Source of the DNA: Perilla frutescens
Lineage: Eukaryota > Streptophyta > Magnoliopsida > Lamiales > Lamiaceae
DNA: 64,000 bases
NCBI GenBank assembly: GCA_026008535.1
Contig: BRKX01000006.1
Coordinates: forward strand, 37,870,664-37,934,663
Direction: 5' to 3'
Shown: positions 22,883 through 33,787 of the stretch, piece after piece
Position numbering within the stretch: position 1 is the first letter of the stretch
Layout of the letters: each line of letters begins with the position of its first letter
Position numbers and translations under genes: made by a program
Notes under the pieces: model-generated
The model's input: the letters and a program-made list of their open reading frames with translations, nothing else
What the model was told of the DNA's origin: nothing
Database searches by the model: none

Positions 22883-23983
22883 TGATGTGACCCGAGACCT
22901 ATGGTACACGACACGGACGAAATATGCGGAAGCTAAGGAACGGAACAACGTCGGATGCGTAAGGGATCAATACGAACAAAGAGAAAACAAGAAAGAGAAG
23001 GCTGGAAACGAACAAGACTCGAACAAATAAATAACTTACTAGAAAACGTAGACACGAACTAGGACTTAATTGTTGACACGAACGACACCCTTGGATGGCT
23101 GGAACTTGGCGGTGGTGGCTGGAATCACGGCGAACGACAGTGGTGGAAGGAATCTCGGCGGCGTTGGAAGGTAGAAAGATAAATCAGGATCGGCGAACCC
23201 GTGTTGTAACAACTCGAACGCGCACGACTAATTCTCCAGATAGCAATTCTCCCAAGTACTTAATATACCCTGAAGAACTTGAATAAGACTATTGTATCGC
23301 TAGAACAATAGAATTGTAGGTAAATGTTTGATCAACCAAAGGATCGTGAGACAGATTGAGAATAACTCTTTTTTTCTTGCAATTGTCTAACTTTAAATGT
23401 AACAAATAGATGTCCTATTTAAACTAAACATTATGCACGAAATTTAGACCTATTTGGATGATAAAAATTGATCCTAAACTAATCCTAATCAAACTAGGAT
23501 AAAATCAAAAGATACTAAAAATAAGATAGCAAAAATCTAACTAGATAAGGATAAATCCCAAACTGATTTTGGGCCTTCTAAACTTCGCCTCTTATTGGAC
23601 TTGGGCTCTTCAATAACGTGTTGGACTATTATTGGATGAATCCACACGTTATTTCTAACATCAACTCAGTCAGTATGCCCATACCGACTGTCTTCATGCA
23701 ATCTGGTCAGTATGCCCATACCGACTGTCTTCATGCCTTCTTTCTTCTTCATCAACGGACAACATAGTGATCCATCTCGGGCTGCTCTTCATGTTCGAAT
23801 TTATTCTTGTCTTGTTCTTCAAATCTTGATCTCCAATCTTTAATCTTGAACAACACAACAATCTTGGGGCTGCTCTCAACTCCTTCTTCATCTTCAAACT
23901 TCTTACATACAAATGCTTGGAAATATCCTTGCAATTTTATGGCTCGAAGTCGTGCAATTGGATCTCATAATTGCAGCTCCGGG
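22883..23983 (-). repeat. LTR copy 4 (- orientation, U3 type gamma, 5' end missing)
   Basis: Closely matches copy 3 but lacks about 45 bp at its U3 start, where it joins a leader fragment of another copy at 23,984. It lies in tandem with copy 3. Confidence 0.8.
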
Positions 23984-24305
23984 AAAGAGACTTTTGGATG
24001 GGTTTGACAAATGTAAACACAATCTAAGAATCCCTAAATATGTGGAAACAAATCTATCTAGACTAGGAAAGACATAAAAATCAAAATAAACAAGGAAATA
24101 AATTTAATTTTCTTTTTTTTTTCTTTTTTTTGACGATTTTTTTTTGTGCTGTAGGGATTCGATCCATCTGCTCTTTTCTCCTTTTTTTTTATCAATGAAC
24201 AATGCAAATATTACAACTCGAAAGACTCAAAATGACAAGACGAACAAAAAAGAACGTATTGAACCACGAACGATAAGAACCGACATGGCTCTTGATACTA
24301 ATTTA
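23984..24305 (-). other. orphan 5' leader fragment with primer site
   Basis: Same leader as in the other copies: T-rich tract, T-arm-like motif at 24,153-24,167 with one change, and primer site near 24,284-24,299. It is followed by LTR copy 5, but its gag is missing. Confidence 0.75.
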
Positions 24306-24573
24306 TGATGTGACCCGGGACCTATGGGACACGACAAGGACTAAATATGCGGAAGCTAGGAATGAAACTACGTCGGATGCGTAAGGGATCAATACGACTC
24401 GAATAAAAGAATGAAAATATAAATCGACTAATACGACAATGGACTCGATTATATGCTGAATTAGATACGAAACCTAGGACACTTTAGACTATGACTAACC
24501 TAAGATAAAATTACACGTAAATAAATAGATAAATATGCGAATTGGGACAGATTTATTATACGTATTCTATTTA
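24306..24573 (-). repeat. LTR copy 5 (partial, delta type)
   Basis: About 268 bp of the U5 side only. It resembles the LTRs of the element at 35,360-38,505 (for example the AAACCTAGG ... CGACAATGGACTCG segment) more than its neighbours. It is cut off by LTR copy 6. Confidence 0.75.
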
Positions 24574-25585
24574 TGATGTCACCCGGGACCTTTGGGACAC
24601 GACACGGATAAAATATACGGAAATTAGGAACGGAACAACGTTGGACAAGTAAGGGATCAATACGAACAAAGAGAAAAACAAGAAAGACTAGACTAGAAAA
24701 GGACACGAAAGGCGTAGAACTTACTAGAAAATGAAGACTCGATCTAAGCCTCCTGGATAACTTTGAACGGTGGCTGGAACGACGGCGTAGGGTACGGATG
24801 GCGGCGGAGGACGTCGTGAAGGTGACTTTGGCGGTGATGAAAGGTAGAAGGATAAATCAGGATTGGCGAACCCGTGTTGAAACAACTCGAACGCTCACGT
24901 CTAATTTCTCCAGATAGCAATTCTCCCAAGTACACGATTGTACCCTGAAGAACTTGAATAAGACTATTGGTTTGCTAATTCAATAGAATTTGTTTGGTGG
25001 ATTTTCAATCAACAGAAGATCAATGAAACATAAGAGAAATAACTTATGGTATTCATGCAATTGTCTAACTTTAAATGTAACAAATAGATGTCCTATTTAT
25101 ACTAAACATTATGCACGAAATTTAGACCTATTTGGATGATAAAAATCGATCCTAAACTAATCCTAATCAAACTAGGATAAAATCAAAAGATACCAAAAAT
25201 AAGATAACAAAAATCTAACTAGATAAGGATAAATCCCAAACTGATTTTGGGCCTTCAAAATTCACCTCTTATTGGACTTGGGCTCTTCAATAACGTGTTG
25301 GACTATTATTGGATGAATCCACATGTTATTTCCAATGTCAACCCAGTCAGTATGCCCATACCGGCTCTCTTCATGCAATCTGGTCAGTATGCCCATACCG
25401 ACTGTTTCTTCGAACTTCCATCTTCAACTTCTTCAAGTATGATATCCCATGGTGTGATTTTGATCATCATGTATTATTATTAAAATCTTGATTTCCAATC
25501 TTTGATGGCCTTCATTCTAACAATCTTCGAAACTTTGAATGATATCTCCGGATTTAATTCTTTAAGGCTTTTCAGGATCATATCA
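24574..25585 (-). repeat. LTR copy 6 (- orientation, U3 type alpha), 3' LTR of the gag-only unit
   Basis: About 1,012 bp. U3 start at 25,585 next to a polypurine tract (GAGGAGGGGAA, 25,586-25,606). Very similar to copies 1 and 7. Confidence 0.85.
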
Positions 25586-26730
25586 TTCCCCTCCTCTTGA
25601 AAAGAATTCGTCCTCGAATTCAAATCTTCGGGGTCAAGGACTACCATGAATGGATCATCAAACTCCTTTGTGTGCACAACTAAATCATATGGAACATTCT
25701 CAACAACCTGTAAAATAAAGACATCACAAGAGAACGGTGGACAAATAATGTTAGAATTCGACTGCGTCTCCATGCTAGCTTGATCGAGCTCCATATGATC
25801 TACGATCATTTCCTCATAGATGTCGTTTTCCTCTTCAAAACAAGACTGCATGTCCATCAATTTCTCAACTATTTTGAATTCCTCAACTGTATCATTGGAT
25901 TCCTCAACGGCGGCAACAATCTCTATTTCTTCTTCCTCGACTTTTCCAACGTCTAAGCACATGGGAACAGATGGCAATGAGATAATAGGTACTTCAAAGA
26001 AGTCTAGAATTGGTACCTTGGAAGTAGAATCATCATTGGTAGCAATGAACTCAGATGGTAACACAATGCTCGACTCTACTTGAACCACGTCATTTTGCCT
26101 CATCTCTAGACTCTCCAACCACTTCTCTATCTCAATGGCATATTGCACCATGTCTTCCAACTTGTCGAAGTGATACAATGCTACCTTTTCTCGGATTGCC
26201 CTTCGTAGACCAGCTAGAAATCTATCCATGGTATCTTCTGGATATTCTTCTACATCAGCTCGTCTCATAGCTTCAATCATTTTGTTGTAGTAGTCATTTA
26301 CACTTCGATCTTTTTGCTTAAGCTTGTATAGCTTTTCTTCCAACTGCCATTGGTAGTGATCTGCAATGAAGCATTTCCGCATCAAATCTTTCAACTCATG
26401 CCATGTGTCGATAGGTGGAAGGTGAACTCAATGGCATCGGTTCTGCTGGAATTCCCACCATGTTGCTGCGTAGCCTCTAAACTCCAAGGAAACTAATTTC
26501 ACTTTCTTTGGCTTGGGGAAGTAGTAGCGCTCAAAGAACTTATCAACTCTGCGTTCCCAATCTAGGTACGCTTCTGGATCGTATAGACCCTCAAACTCTG
26601 GGATGGTTATCTTGTTGTGGTGTAGACCATCGGCATCTCTGAATCGATTTCGGTGAGCTCGGACTAGATCCATGTGTTGCTGCTGTATAGATGATGTAGA
26701 TAAACTTGCTGATTGGTGTATGTGGACCAT
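25480..26730 (-). pseudogene. gag-only element: Gag fused to an acidic tail
   Basis: Two pieces in one frame split by TGA at 26,430-26,428. The N part has the capsid block (IPEFEGLYDPEAYLDWE, FRGYAATWWEF). The second has TWHELKDLMRKCFI, DRSVNDYYNKMIEAMRRADV and FLAGLRRAIREKV. Instead of a zinc knuckle, protease or pol, it runs into a Glu/Val-rich segment of about 150 residues, then SRTNSFQEEGND across the polypurine tract and on into the LTR. All pol domains are absent, so this is a non-autonomous derivative that kept an almost open frame from gag to the LTR. Confidence 0.8.
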
Positions 26731-27264
26731 AGGTGTACGGGTGTACGGATGTATGGGTGTATGAGTGTACGGACTATATGGTGTATAAGGTGCACCGGGT
26801 GTAGGTGTGTGTGGAATAAGAATTTTGAATCCTATAAGGTATAGGAATCGGGATTTGGGGTGGATAAGTATGGAAGATCTTGATTAGATATGGATGAGGA
26901 TGGAAGAAATCTAAACAAGGTAAGAAATCTAATGGATAAGGTAGAAGATTTTTGGATAAGTTTGACCAAGTGTGAACAAATCTAAAAATCCCTAAATTTG
27001 TGGAAACAAATCTATCTAGACTAGGAAAGACACAAAAATCAAAATAATCAAGGAAATAAATCTGAATTTTCATTTTTTTTTTTACGATTTTTTTTGTGCT
27101 GTAGGGATTCGATCCCTCTGCTCTTATCTTCTTCTTTTTTTGTTTTTTTTTTCAATGAAAAATTCATGTATTACAACTCGAAAGACTCAAAACCATAAAA
27201 CGAACAAAATTGACGTATTAAACCACGAACGATAGAAACCGACCTGGCTCTTAATACCAATTTA
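26731..27264 (-). other. gag-only element: leader and iMet primer site
   Basis: Short GGTGTACGG-like repeats at 26,716-26,812, poly-T tracts, the T-arm-like motif at 27,103-27,117, and the primer site at 27,243-27,259 (two changes from the tRNA end). Confidence 0.75.
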
Positions 27265-28277
27265 TGATGTGACCCGGGACCTATGGGACACGACACGGAT
27301 GAAATATGTGGAATTTTAGGAACGGAACAACATCGGACAAGTAAGGGATCAATACGAACAAAGAGAAAAACAAGAAAGACTCGACTAGAAAAGGACACGA
27401 AAGGCGTAGAACTTACTAGAAAATGAAGACTCGATCTAAGACTCCTGGATGACTTCGAACGGTGGCTGGAACGACAGCGTAGGGTACGGATGGCGGCGGA
27501 GGATGTCGTGAAGGTGACTTTGGCGGTGATGAAAGGTAGAAGGATAAATCAGGATCGGCGAACCCGTGTTGAAACAACTCGAATGCGCACGTCTAATTTC
27601 TCCAGATAGCAATTCTCCCAAGTACACGATTGTACCCTGAAGAACTTGAATAAGACTATTGGTTTTCTAATTTAATAGAATTTGTTTGGTGGATTTTCGA
27701 TCAATAGAAGATCAATGAGACAAAAGAGAAATAACTTCTTGTATTCATGCAATTGTCTAACTTTAAATGTAACAAATAGATGACCTATTTATACTAAACA
27801 TTATGCATGAAATTTAGACCTATTTGGATGATAAAAATCGATCCTAAAATAATCCTAATCAAACTAGGATAAAATCAAAAGATACCAAAAATAAGATAAC
27901 AAAAATCTAACTAGATAAGGATAAATCCCAAACTGATTTTGGGCCTTCAAAATTCACCTCTTATTGGACTTGGGCTCTTCAATAACGTGTTGGACTATTA
28001 TTGGATGAATCCACACGTTATTTCCAACGTCAGCCCAGTCAGTATGTCCATACCGACTGTCTTCATGCAATCTGGTCAGTATGCCCATACCGACTGTTTC
28101 TTCGAACTTCCATCTTCAACTTCTTCAAGTATGATATCCCATGGTGTGATTTTGATCATCTTGTATTGTTCTTCAAATCTTGATTTCCAATCTTTGATGG
28201 CCCTCATTCTAACAATCTTCGGAACTTTGAATGATAGCTCCGGATTTAATTCTTTAAGGCTTTTCAGGATCATATCA
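27265..28277 (-). repeat. LTR copy 7 (- orientation, U3 type alpha), 5' LTR of the gag-only unit
   Basis: 1,013 bp, near-identical to copy 1 in reverse. Its U3 start is the right border of the compound insertion, followed by ATAAG and the outer element's RNase H codons (CPIAY). Confidence 0.9.
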
Positions 28278-28508
28278 ATAAGCTATGGGGCATTTTTCCT
28301 GCATCAAAACAGCACCAATACCTATCCCGGAGGCATTACACTCGATCTCAAAAGTTTTAGAAAAATCCGGTAAACATAAAACAGGAGCAGAACACAATAA
28401 AGACTTCAAAGTATTAAACGCATGCTCTTGTTGTTTACCCCATTCAAACTTGCGATCCTTCTTACTTAGCTTAGTAAGAGGCGCGACAATGCTAGAGAAA
28501 TCGTGCAC
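28275..28508 (-). pseudogene. outer element: RT connection and start of RNase H
   Basis: Encodes DFSSIVAPLTKLSKKDRKFEWG, then IECNASGIGIGAVLMQ (the usual CDA is CNA here, so the first RNase H Asp is Asn). It stops at the compound insertion after CPIAY. It is in frame with the RT piece to its right, from which a TGA at 28,547-28,545 separates it. Confidence 0.85.
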
Positions 28509-28544
28509 AAAGCGATGATAAAATCCGGCAAGGCCGTGAAAAGA

Positions 28545-29828
28545 TCAGACTTCAGACGCGGTTTTGGGCATTGGCCATTCCGCAATCGCCTTGATTTTGG
28601 AACGGTCAATCTCAATACCTCTACAACTCACAACAAAGCCTAAGAATACTACTTCATTCAAGCAAAAAGAACACTTAGACATGTTGTCATACAATCGAGC
28701 ATCTCTCAAAAGCAAAAATACGCGCCTAAGGTGATCTAGGTGCGCCTGTGCACTGTGACTGTATATCAGGATATCATCAAAGTAAACAACAACATATTTC
28801 CCAATAACATCACGCAAAACATGGTTCATCAATCTCATAAATGTGATCGGTGCATTAGTGAGACCAAAAGGCATAATCAACCACTCATATAAACCATGCT
28901 TAGTCTTAAAAGCTGTTTTCCCTTCATCACCCTCATGCATACGAACTTGAAAATAACCAGACCTCAAATCAATCTTAGAAAAAATATTAGATCCACTAAG
29001 TTCATCTAGCATATCATCAAGTCTAGGAATGGGAAAATGATACTTAACTGTGATCTTGTTGATGGCTCTGCAATCCATGCACATTCTCCATTCATTGTTT
29101 TTCTTGGGCACTAGAATCACTGGAACTGCACATAGGCTCATCGACTCTCGGATTTGCTTCTTCTCCAACAGCTCCTTAACTTGACGGTCTATCTCCTTTG
29201 TTTCTTTAGGGGACGTGCGATATGCAGGCCGGTTCAGTAAGACGGCTCCGGACACGAAGTCGATCTGGTGCTCGATCCCACGAACTGGAGGCAATCCACT
29301 TGGAATCTCATCCGAAAATACGTTCTCGAACTCCTTCATAAGGGGCTGCACAACACTAGGCAAAGAAACACCGTTAGTAGCACTTTTCTTACAAGTTAAA
29401 AGAATTAAAGGCATCCTAGCTCTAATAGCCTTTTCAACACTTTTAAATGTACAAAACAAAGACCGATTCTTTTCTTGCTGTAAAGGGGCTGTATTGACGC
29501 CTTTTCCACGATCCTTGGCATCAGAATGAGGTGATGAAGGGGCTGCAATTGCTGTGGAAAGGGGAGGCGGCGGCGGTGCTGAACTCACGGCCATGTGAGG
29601 GCTGTCTGCGGCGGCGACTCGGACGGCGGCTGCGGCGGTCTTCTTGCGCTCCTCTTTGAACTTTGCTCGCATTATATCTTGTTCCTCTTGAACGGCTTTG
29701 GGTGTTAACGGCTTTAAGATGGTGGTTTGGCTGTTCTTCTTGACTGTGTAGGTGTTCGCGAGTCCGTCGTATACAGCTTGTCTATCGAATTGCCATGGTC
29801 TCCCTAAAAGTATATGTGCTGCATCCAT
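28545..29828 (-). pseudogene. outer element: end of protease and reverse transcriptase
   Basis: 427 codons. End of protease (HILLGRPWQFDR), Ala/Pro-rich linker, then RT: NEWRMCMDCRAINKITVKYH, KIDLRSGYFQVRM, WLIMPFGLTNAPITF, and VVVYFDDILIYS with both Asp. The TGA at the end stands where Arg is expected in the RSFHGLA block. The linker is in poor order compared with the inner element, but RT itself looks intact. Confidence 0.85.
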
Positions 29829-29888
29829 AGGAATAACATCGCATAATACAGTGTCAGAATAATGACCAATGGAAAAAGATACATGTAC

Positions 29889-30314
29889 CTAACCGGTTAC
29901 GCGAACTGTACCTCGATCTGTAAGCCATTGCAAACGGTATGGATTTGGATGCTTCACGGTGGAAAATCCAAGCTTGTCGACCGCGTACTGGCTTACTGCA
30001 TTAATAACACTTCCATTGTCTATGATCAATGCGCAAGTCTTGTCTTGAATAGCAACTCTGGTATAGAATATATTCTCTCGCTGTGATTGTTGCTCAACTT
30101 CTCGATTTATGTTCAGACTGCGGATAGAAACTAGACTGACATGTGGAATCTCAAGCTCTTCTTCTTCGATCTCATCTTGGGCATCTTCTTCAGTATTGGC
30201 GTCGGCCTTGACGGGTTCATCATCCTCACTGGCTGATTCGAGCTCATTCTGTTCTGTGAGGAATAAAACACGTCGGTTCGGGCACTGTGCTTGAAAGTAC
30301 CCCAACCTTGGCAT
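29889..30314 (-). pseudogene. outer element: zinc knuckle end and aspartic protease
   Basis: Begins inside the knuckle (GYFQAQC; the His is Tyr, and a base is missing just upstream) and continues through an acidic linker to the protease LIIDNGSVINAVS. The active-site triplet is Asp-Asn-Gly instead of Asp-Ser/Thr-Gly, which would be expected to impair catalysis. It ends in a stop after VRVTG. Confidence 0.8.
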
Positions 30315-31566
30315 TTATGACACTGAACATCTCTGGCTTGACTAGGGGCTGAAGTTGGCACCGTATTGGCCTGATTTGGTCATGTGAAACTTGGCCTAAC
30401 GGGGACGACGTGTGTAGGATCGATCCTACGGCTCGGCGGTGGTGTAGAACGGTCAAAACCCCGCTCGGGTGGTCCGGATTGACCTCGGGGTCGAGTGGAG
30501 TCCATAGAAGAGTAGAAGATGATGTGGACGCCATACCTTTGTTCCAAAAGGGTCGAACAGGGGCTGCATTCTGATGAGAACGACGCCGGCCTTCTCGAAG
30601 CTGCCTTTCCACAATAGATGCGTAGTGCACCATATCATCTACACTCGTGAAGTCTCTGAGCTCGACTTCACATGCAATGTCAGGATTCATGCCTTCAATA
30701 TACCTGATGATGGTAGCATTTAAGGACTCTCTTTTTCCGACACGATTCAAGGCGGTCTCCAACTCCTTATGATATTCTTCAATCGAACGGGTGCCTTGCT
30801 TGATCCGGTTGAGGTTCTTCTCAAGCTCTCTCTCATAGTGAACTGGTATGAAACGGCCTCGCAGGAAACCTTTCATCTCCTCCCATGTTTCAACAGGCGG
30901 ATATCTCTCTCTTCGTCGCCTCTCTTGCTGCATTTCCCACCACGAGGCTGCATAGCCTCTAAACTTCAATGCTGCTAACTGGACCTTCTTGATCTCTGGA
31001 AAGTCATAGCAAGTAAAGATCTTGTCGACTTTGCGCTCCCAATCTAGATAGAGGTCTGGATCGTGCAAGCCTTCAAATTCCGGAATGCTCGTTTTGATGT
31101 TATTGAGCAATCCATCTCCATCTCCATATCTGGGCCTCTCATATCGAAAAGCTTGTATGGCAGGTGGTCTGGGACGATCACGGTGATCATCATGTCTCGG
31201 TGGTATGAACTCAGCTTCATAATCATCTGTAACATCGAACTCGGGTTCGAATGCTTGTTGGCGGTGGTTTTTTTAGAAAATGGGCTGCCTCGGTGCGCCT
31301 CTCTGCTGGGGTTGCTAGACTGCTTGACTTGTAGCCGGTTGAACCGAGAGCTATTTGATTTGCTCGGCCAATTTGGCTACTTGGTTCCCGAACTCATCCT
31401 TCATCTGCTGGTTTTGACGCAAGAAGAATTGTGCTAATGCGTCAAACTGATACTTTGGGTCCCACTGAGTTTTGGATGTGTAGGAAAGATCATCGGGTGA
31501 TTTGGGTGAGAATGGCTCGACCAAAGGAGGGGTTGAGGTGGTGGCTTCATTCTTGACTTTATCCAT
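30244..31566 (-). pseudogene. outer element: Gag
   Basis: Start chosen at the ATG at 31,566 (MDKVKNEATT). The N part to 31,351 ends in a stop after LAEQIK. The main part (31,110-30,244) has SIPEFEGLHDPDLYLDWE, FRGYAASWWEMQQERR, TWEEMKGFLRGRF, EEYHKELE and VERQLREGRR. A frameshift near 30,480 and a lost base in the zinc knuckle near 30,295 break the end. It is close in sequence to the inner element's Gag. Confidence 0.8.
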
Positions 31567-31602
31567 GGTACCTACAAAACGAACAAACGTAAAGGAAAAC
31601 AA

Positions 31603-32530
31603 GGATAGATCCTCACAATCTCACTTTCTCTCGTTTGTTTTCACTCTTGATCTTACCACTCGTGTTTGCACTCAAAGTGTATGGTGATGTGTGTGTTGTG
31701 TATATGGATGGTGGAAGATAGTACTCTTGTCAAATGTCGAGGGTACAGATTAATTGCACGAAGGTGTAGACGAGTATTGCTAACTATGATCAACGAATGA
31801 GGTGGAGTATATGGTGTAGGTGGCGTGTGGCTTAGGTGGCAAAGGGAGTGGGGCCGTGTGTCTAGGTGGCGTGTGGGGTAGGTGGTGTCGAGTAGGGTAG
31901 AATAGGTTAGGGTTAGATGGATCCCTAAGTGTAGAAGGAAAGAGGTAGGAAGGAAAAGGAAAAAAGAATTAGGTAATTTGGAAAGTGTTACACAATTGTG
32001 ACACAATTCTAAATATCTTAATTGAACTAAACTCTAGAAGGAAGTAACAAAAAAGAATCTATAACTCAAATAGAAACTACCAACTATGAAATAAACTAGG
32101 AAGGAAAGATCCAAAAATAAAATAAGACTCTAATGGAAATTACCAAATAGAATTAGAACTAGAAAGGAAAATTCCTAAAATAAAATAAATCCTTAATGGA
32201 AGGTACCAACTATAGAACTTGACTAAAAGGAAAGTACCAAAATTAAAATAAGACTCAAAAGGAAACACAATGAATATACCTCTTTTTTTTTAATTTTCGA
32301 ATTTCTTTTTCTTTTAATCCGATTTCTTTTTTTTTTCTTTTTTTTTTCGACGGCTTTTCTTTTTTTTTTTTCCTTTTTTTTGTCGATACCTTTTTTTTAA
32401 ATGATAACTAGGCTATTACAACTCGATGACACGTAAGAAAATAAAAGACACGTAGACGACACGTAGGATAAAATGACACGTCGGATTGAACCACGACCAG
32501 CAGAGCTGACGTGGCTCTGATGCCAAAATA
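31603..32530 (-). other. outer element: leader and iMet-like primer site
   Basis: Contains GGTGTAG/GGTGGCGTGT-like short repeats (31,690-31,900) and T-rich tracts (32,280-32,400). The primer site at 32,511-32,525 reads TGGCATCAGAGCCAC on the - strand, two changes from the iMet complement. No reading frame of interest. Confidence 0.7.
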
Positions 32531-33782
32531 TGATACGACCTGGACTAGGACGAACAAAAGACGTAGCGGAAGACTTAAGAATTGAAACACGTCAACTTAA
32601 ATGAAGGGAACAATCCAACTCGATAAACTATGGAAACTCAAAATCTAGACAACGAAATTACCTAGAACAATGACACAAATTATATAACACAAAGCAAGGG
32701 GTTTATAGGGCTGTATAGGGACGAAGTATAGGTATGGAATTTGGATGAATTTCGTGTGTGAAGGCTAGTGAAGAATGGCTTGGAGAAGATAGGATATGAT
32801 AGAGTACGGTTGAACTTACGGTATGGAAGATCGAACGTAGGACTCGGACTTGTAGAGGTTACCGTGAAAGTGGACGTTGATGGCTGAATGGAGGACGTCG
32901 AAAAGGTGTTGGACGTGTGATGTTGTTGTGGTGATTCACAACCCGATAGCCTCCTTGAATCTCGAACGTATCCAAGGTTGAAATCTCTAAGTTGCTCCTC
33001 GATAGCAAATATCGGTCAATCCTTCAAGTGAATTGAGCAATACCCTTGAATAAGACTTGTAGTTTCTAGCTCCAAGAATGAATATTTTCGTGTGAAAAGT
33101 ATTCAAAAGATGAATAGATTTGAGACACAAATTGAATGAAATAGCAATTTAATTCAACAATGTCTAAAGTAACAATGAAACAAAGATCCCCTATTTATAA
33201 GTCTCATAGGGCACGAAAATACTAGTCTAAAGGCCCTAAAAATCTGATCCAAATTGATCTCCAACTATACTAGGAAGTTCCTTAAGCTAGAATTCTATTC
33301 AAGGTAGGAAATTGCCTTAAATACAATTCTAGTCAACTTGAACTCTATTAAATTCGAAAATTACAATAATTAAATAACAAAACTGGACTCAAATAATTAA
33401 TTACTGTAGTCTAAAATAATTAATTAAAATAACTAAGATAATTCGAAACCCCACAAAGTGTCAAAAGGGTTCGAATTCTCGGATGCCTCTGGCAGATTAG
33501 ACATGGTCACGCCTCATTCGCCATAACCTCCTGGATTGGATCAAATTGAAATCTTCCAATTTTCGGCCAAGTATGCTTCAACCCATCAAAGTATGATCCT
33601 CATATTCAATTGAAAGCATAGTAATGATCTTGGGGCTGCCTTGAACATTCACTTCTTCCTCGAGCTTCTTTCGTACATAACCTTGCAAATAACCTTGAAG
33701 TTGCTTAGCTCGTAACCTTGTAACAGGACCTCTAATTTGCAACTCCGGGTTTGAATCTTCATTGCTATGCACGATCTCATCA
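32531..33782 (-). repeat. 5' LTR of the outer element
   Basis: 1,252 bp, TG...CA, partner of 10,995-12,255. TATA-like box at 33,191-33,200 (- strand). It is followed on the right by the GTTAA duplication (33,783-33,787). Confidence 0.9.
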
Positions 33783-33787
33783 GTTAA

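Larger units (their letters stand above)
13841..28277. mobile_element. compound insertion with inverted terminal LTRs
   Basis: 14.4 kb inserted in the outer element's pol. Its left end is a + oriented LTR and its right end is the same LTR in - orientation, both starting outward with TGATATGATCCTGAAAAGCC. Between them lie five more LTR copies (all - strand, two of them partial), an almost complete gag-pol (16,080-20,980), a leader fragment, and a gag-only unit (25,480-26,730). The LTR copies fall into different U3 types. I infer either integration of a rearranged or multi-part cDNA, or an insertion followed by LTR-LTR recombination and a further insertion. Confidence 0.75.
10995..33782 (-). 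mobile_element. outer CRM-like Ty3/gypsy retrotransposon, interrupted
   Basis: Flanked by a perfect GTTAA duplication. On the - strand: 5' LTR (33,782-32,531), iMet primer site, leader, gag, protease, RT, RNase H, integrase, polypurine tract, 3' LTR (12,255-10,995). Pol is split at the RNase H codons for A-Y-F-S by a 14.4-kb compound insertion (13,841-28,277). Without that the element would be about 8.3 kb. The integrase tail and the reading of pol into the LTR resemble the CRM branch of chromoviruses; I cannot confirm a CR motif. The LTRs look about 95% or more alike by eye, so it is fairly recent. Several stops and a frameshift make it inactive. Confidence 0.9.

Noticed and set aside
24900..27700. 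Repeated 60-65 codon frames beginning MYLGELLSGEI
   Set aside because: The same LTR segment translated in each copy (also at 14,491 and 15,159). It is non-coding R/U5 sequence shared by the LTRs.
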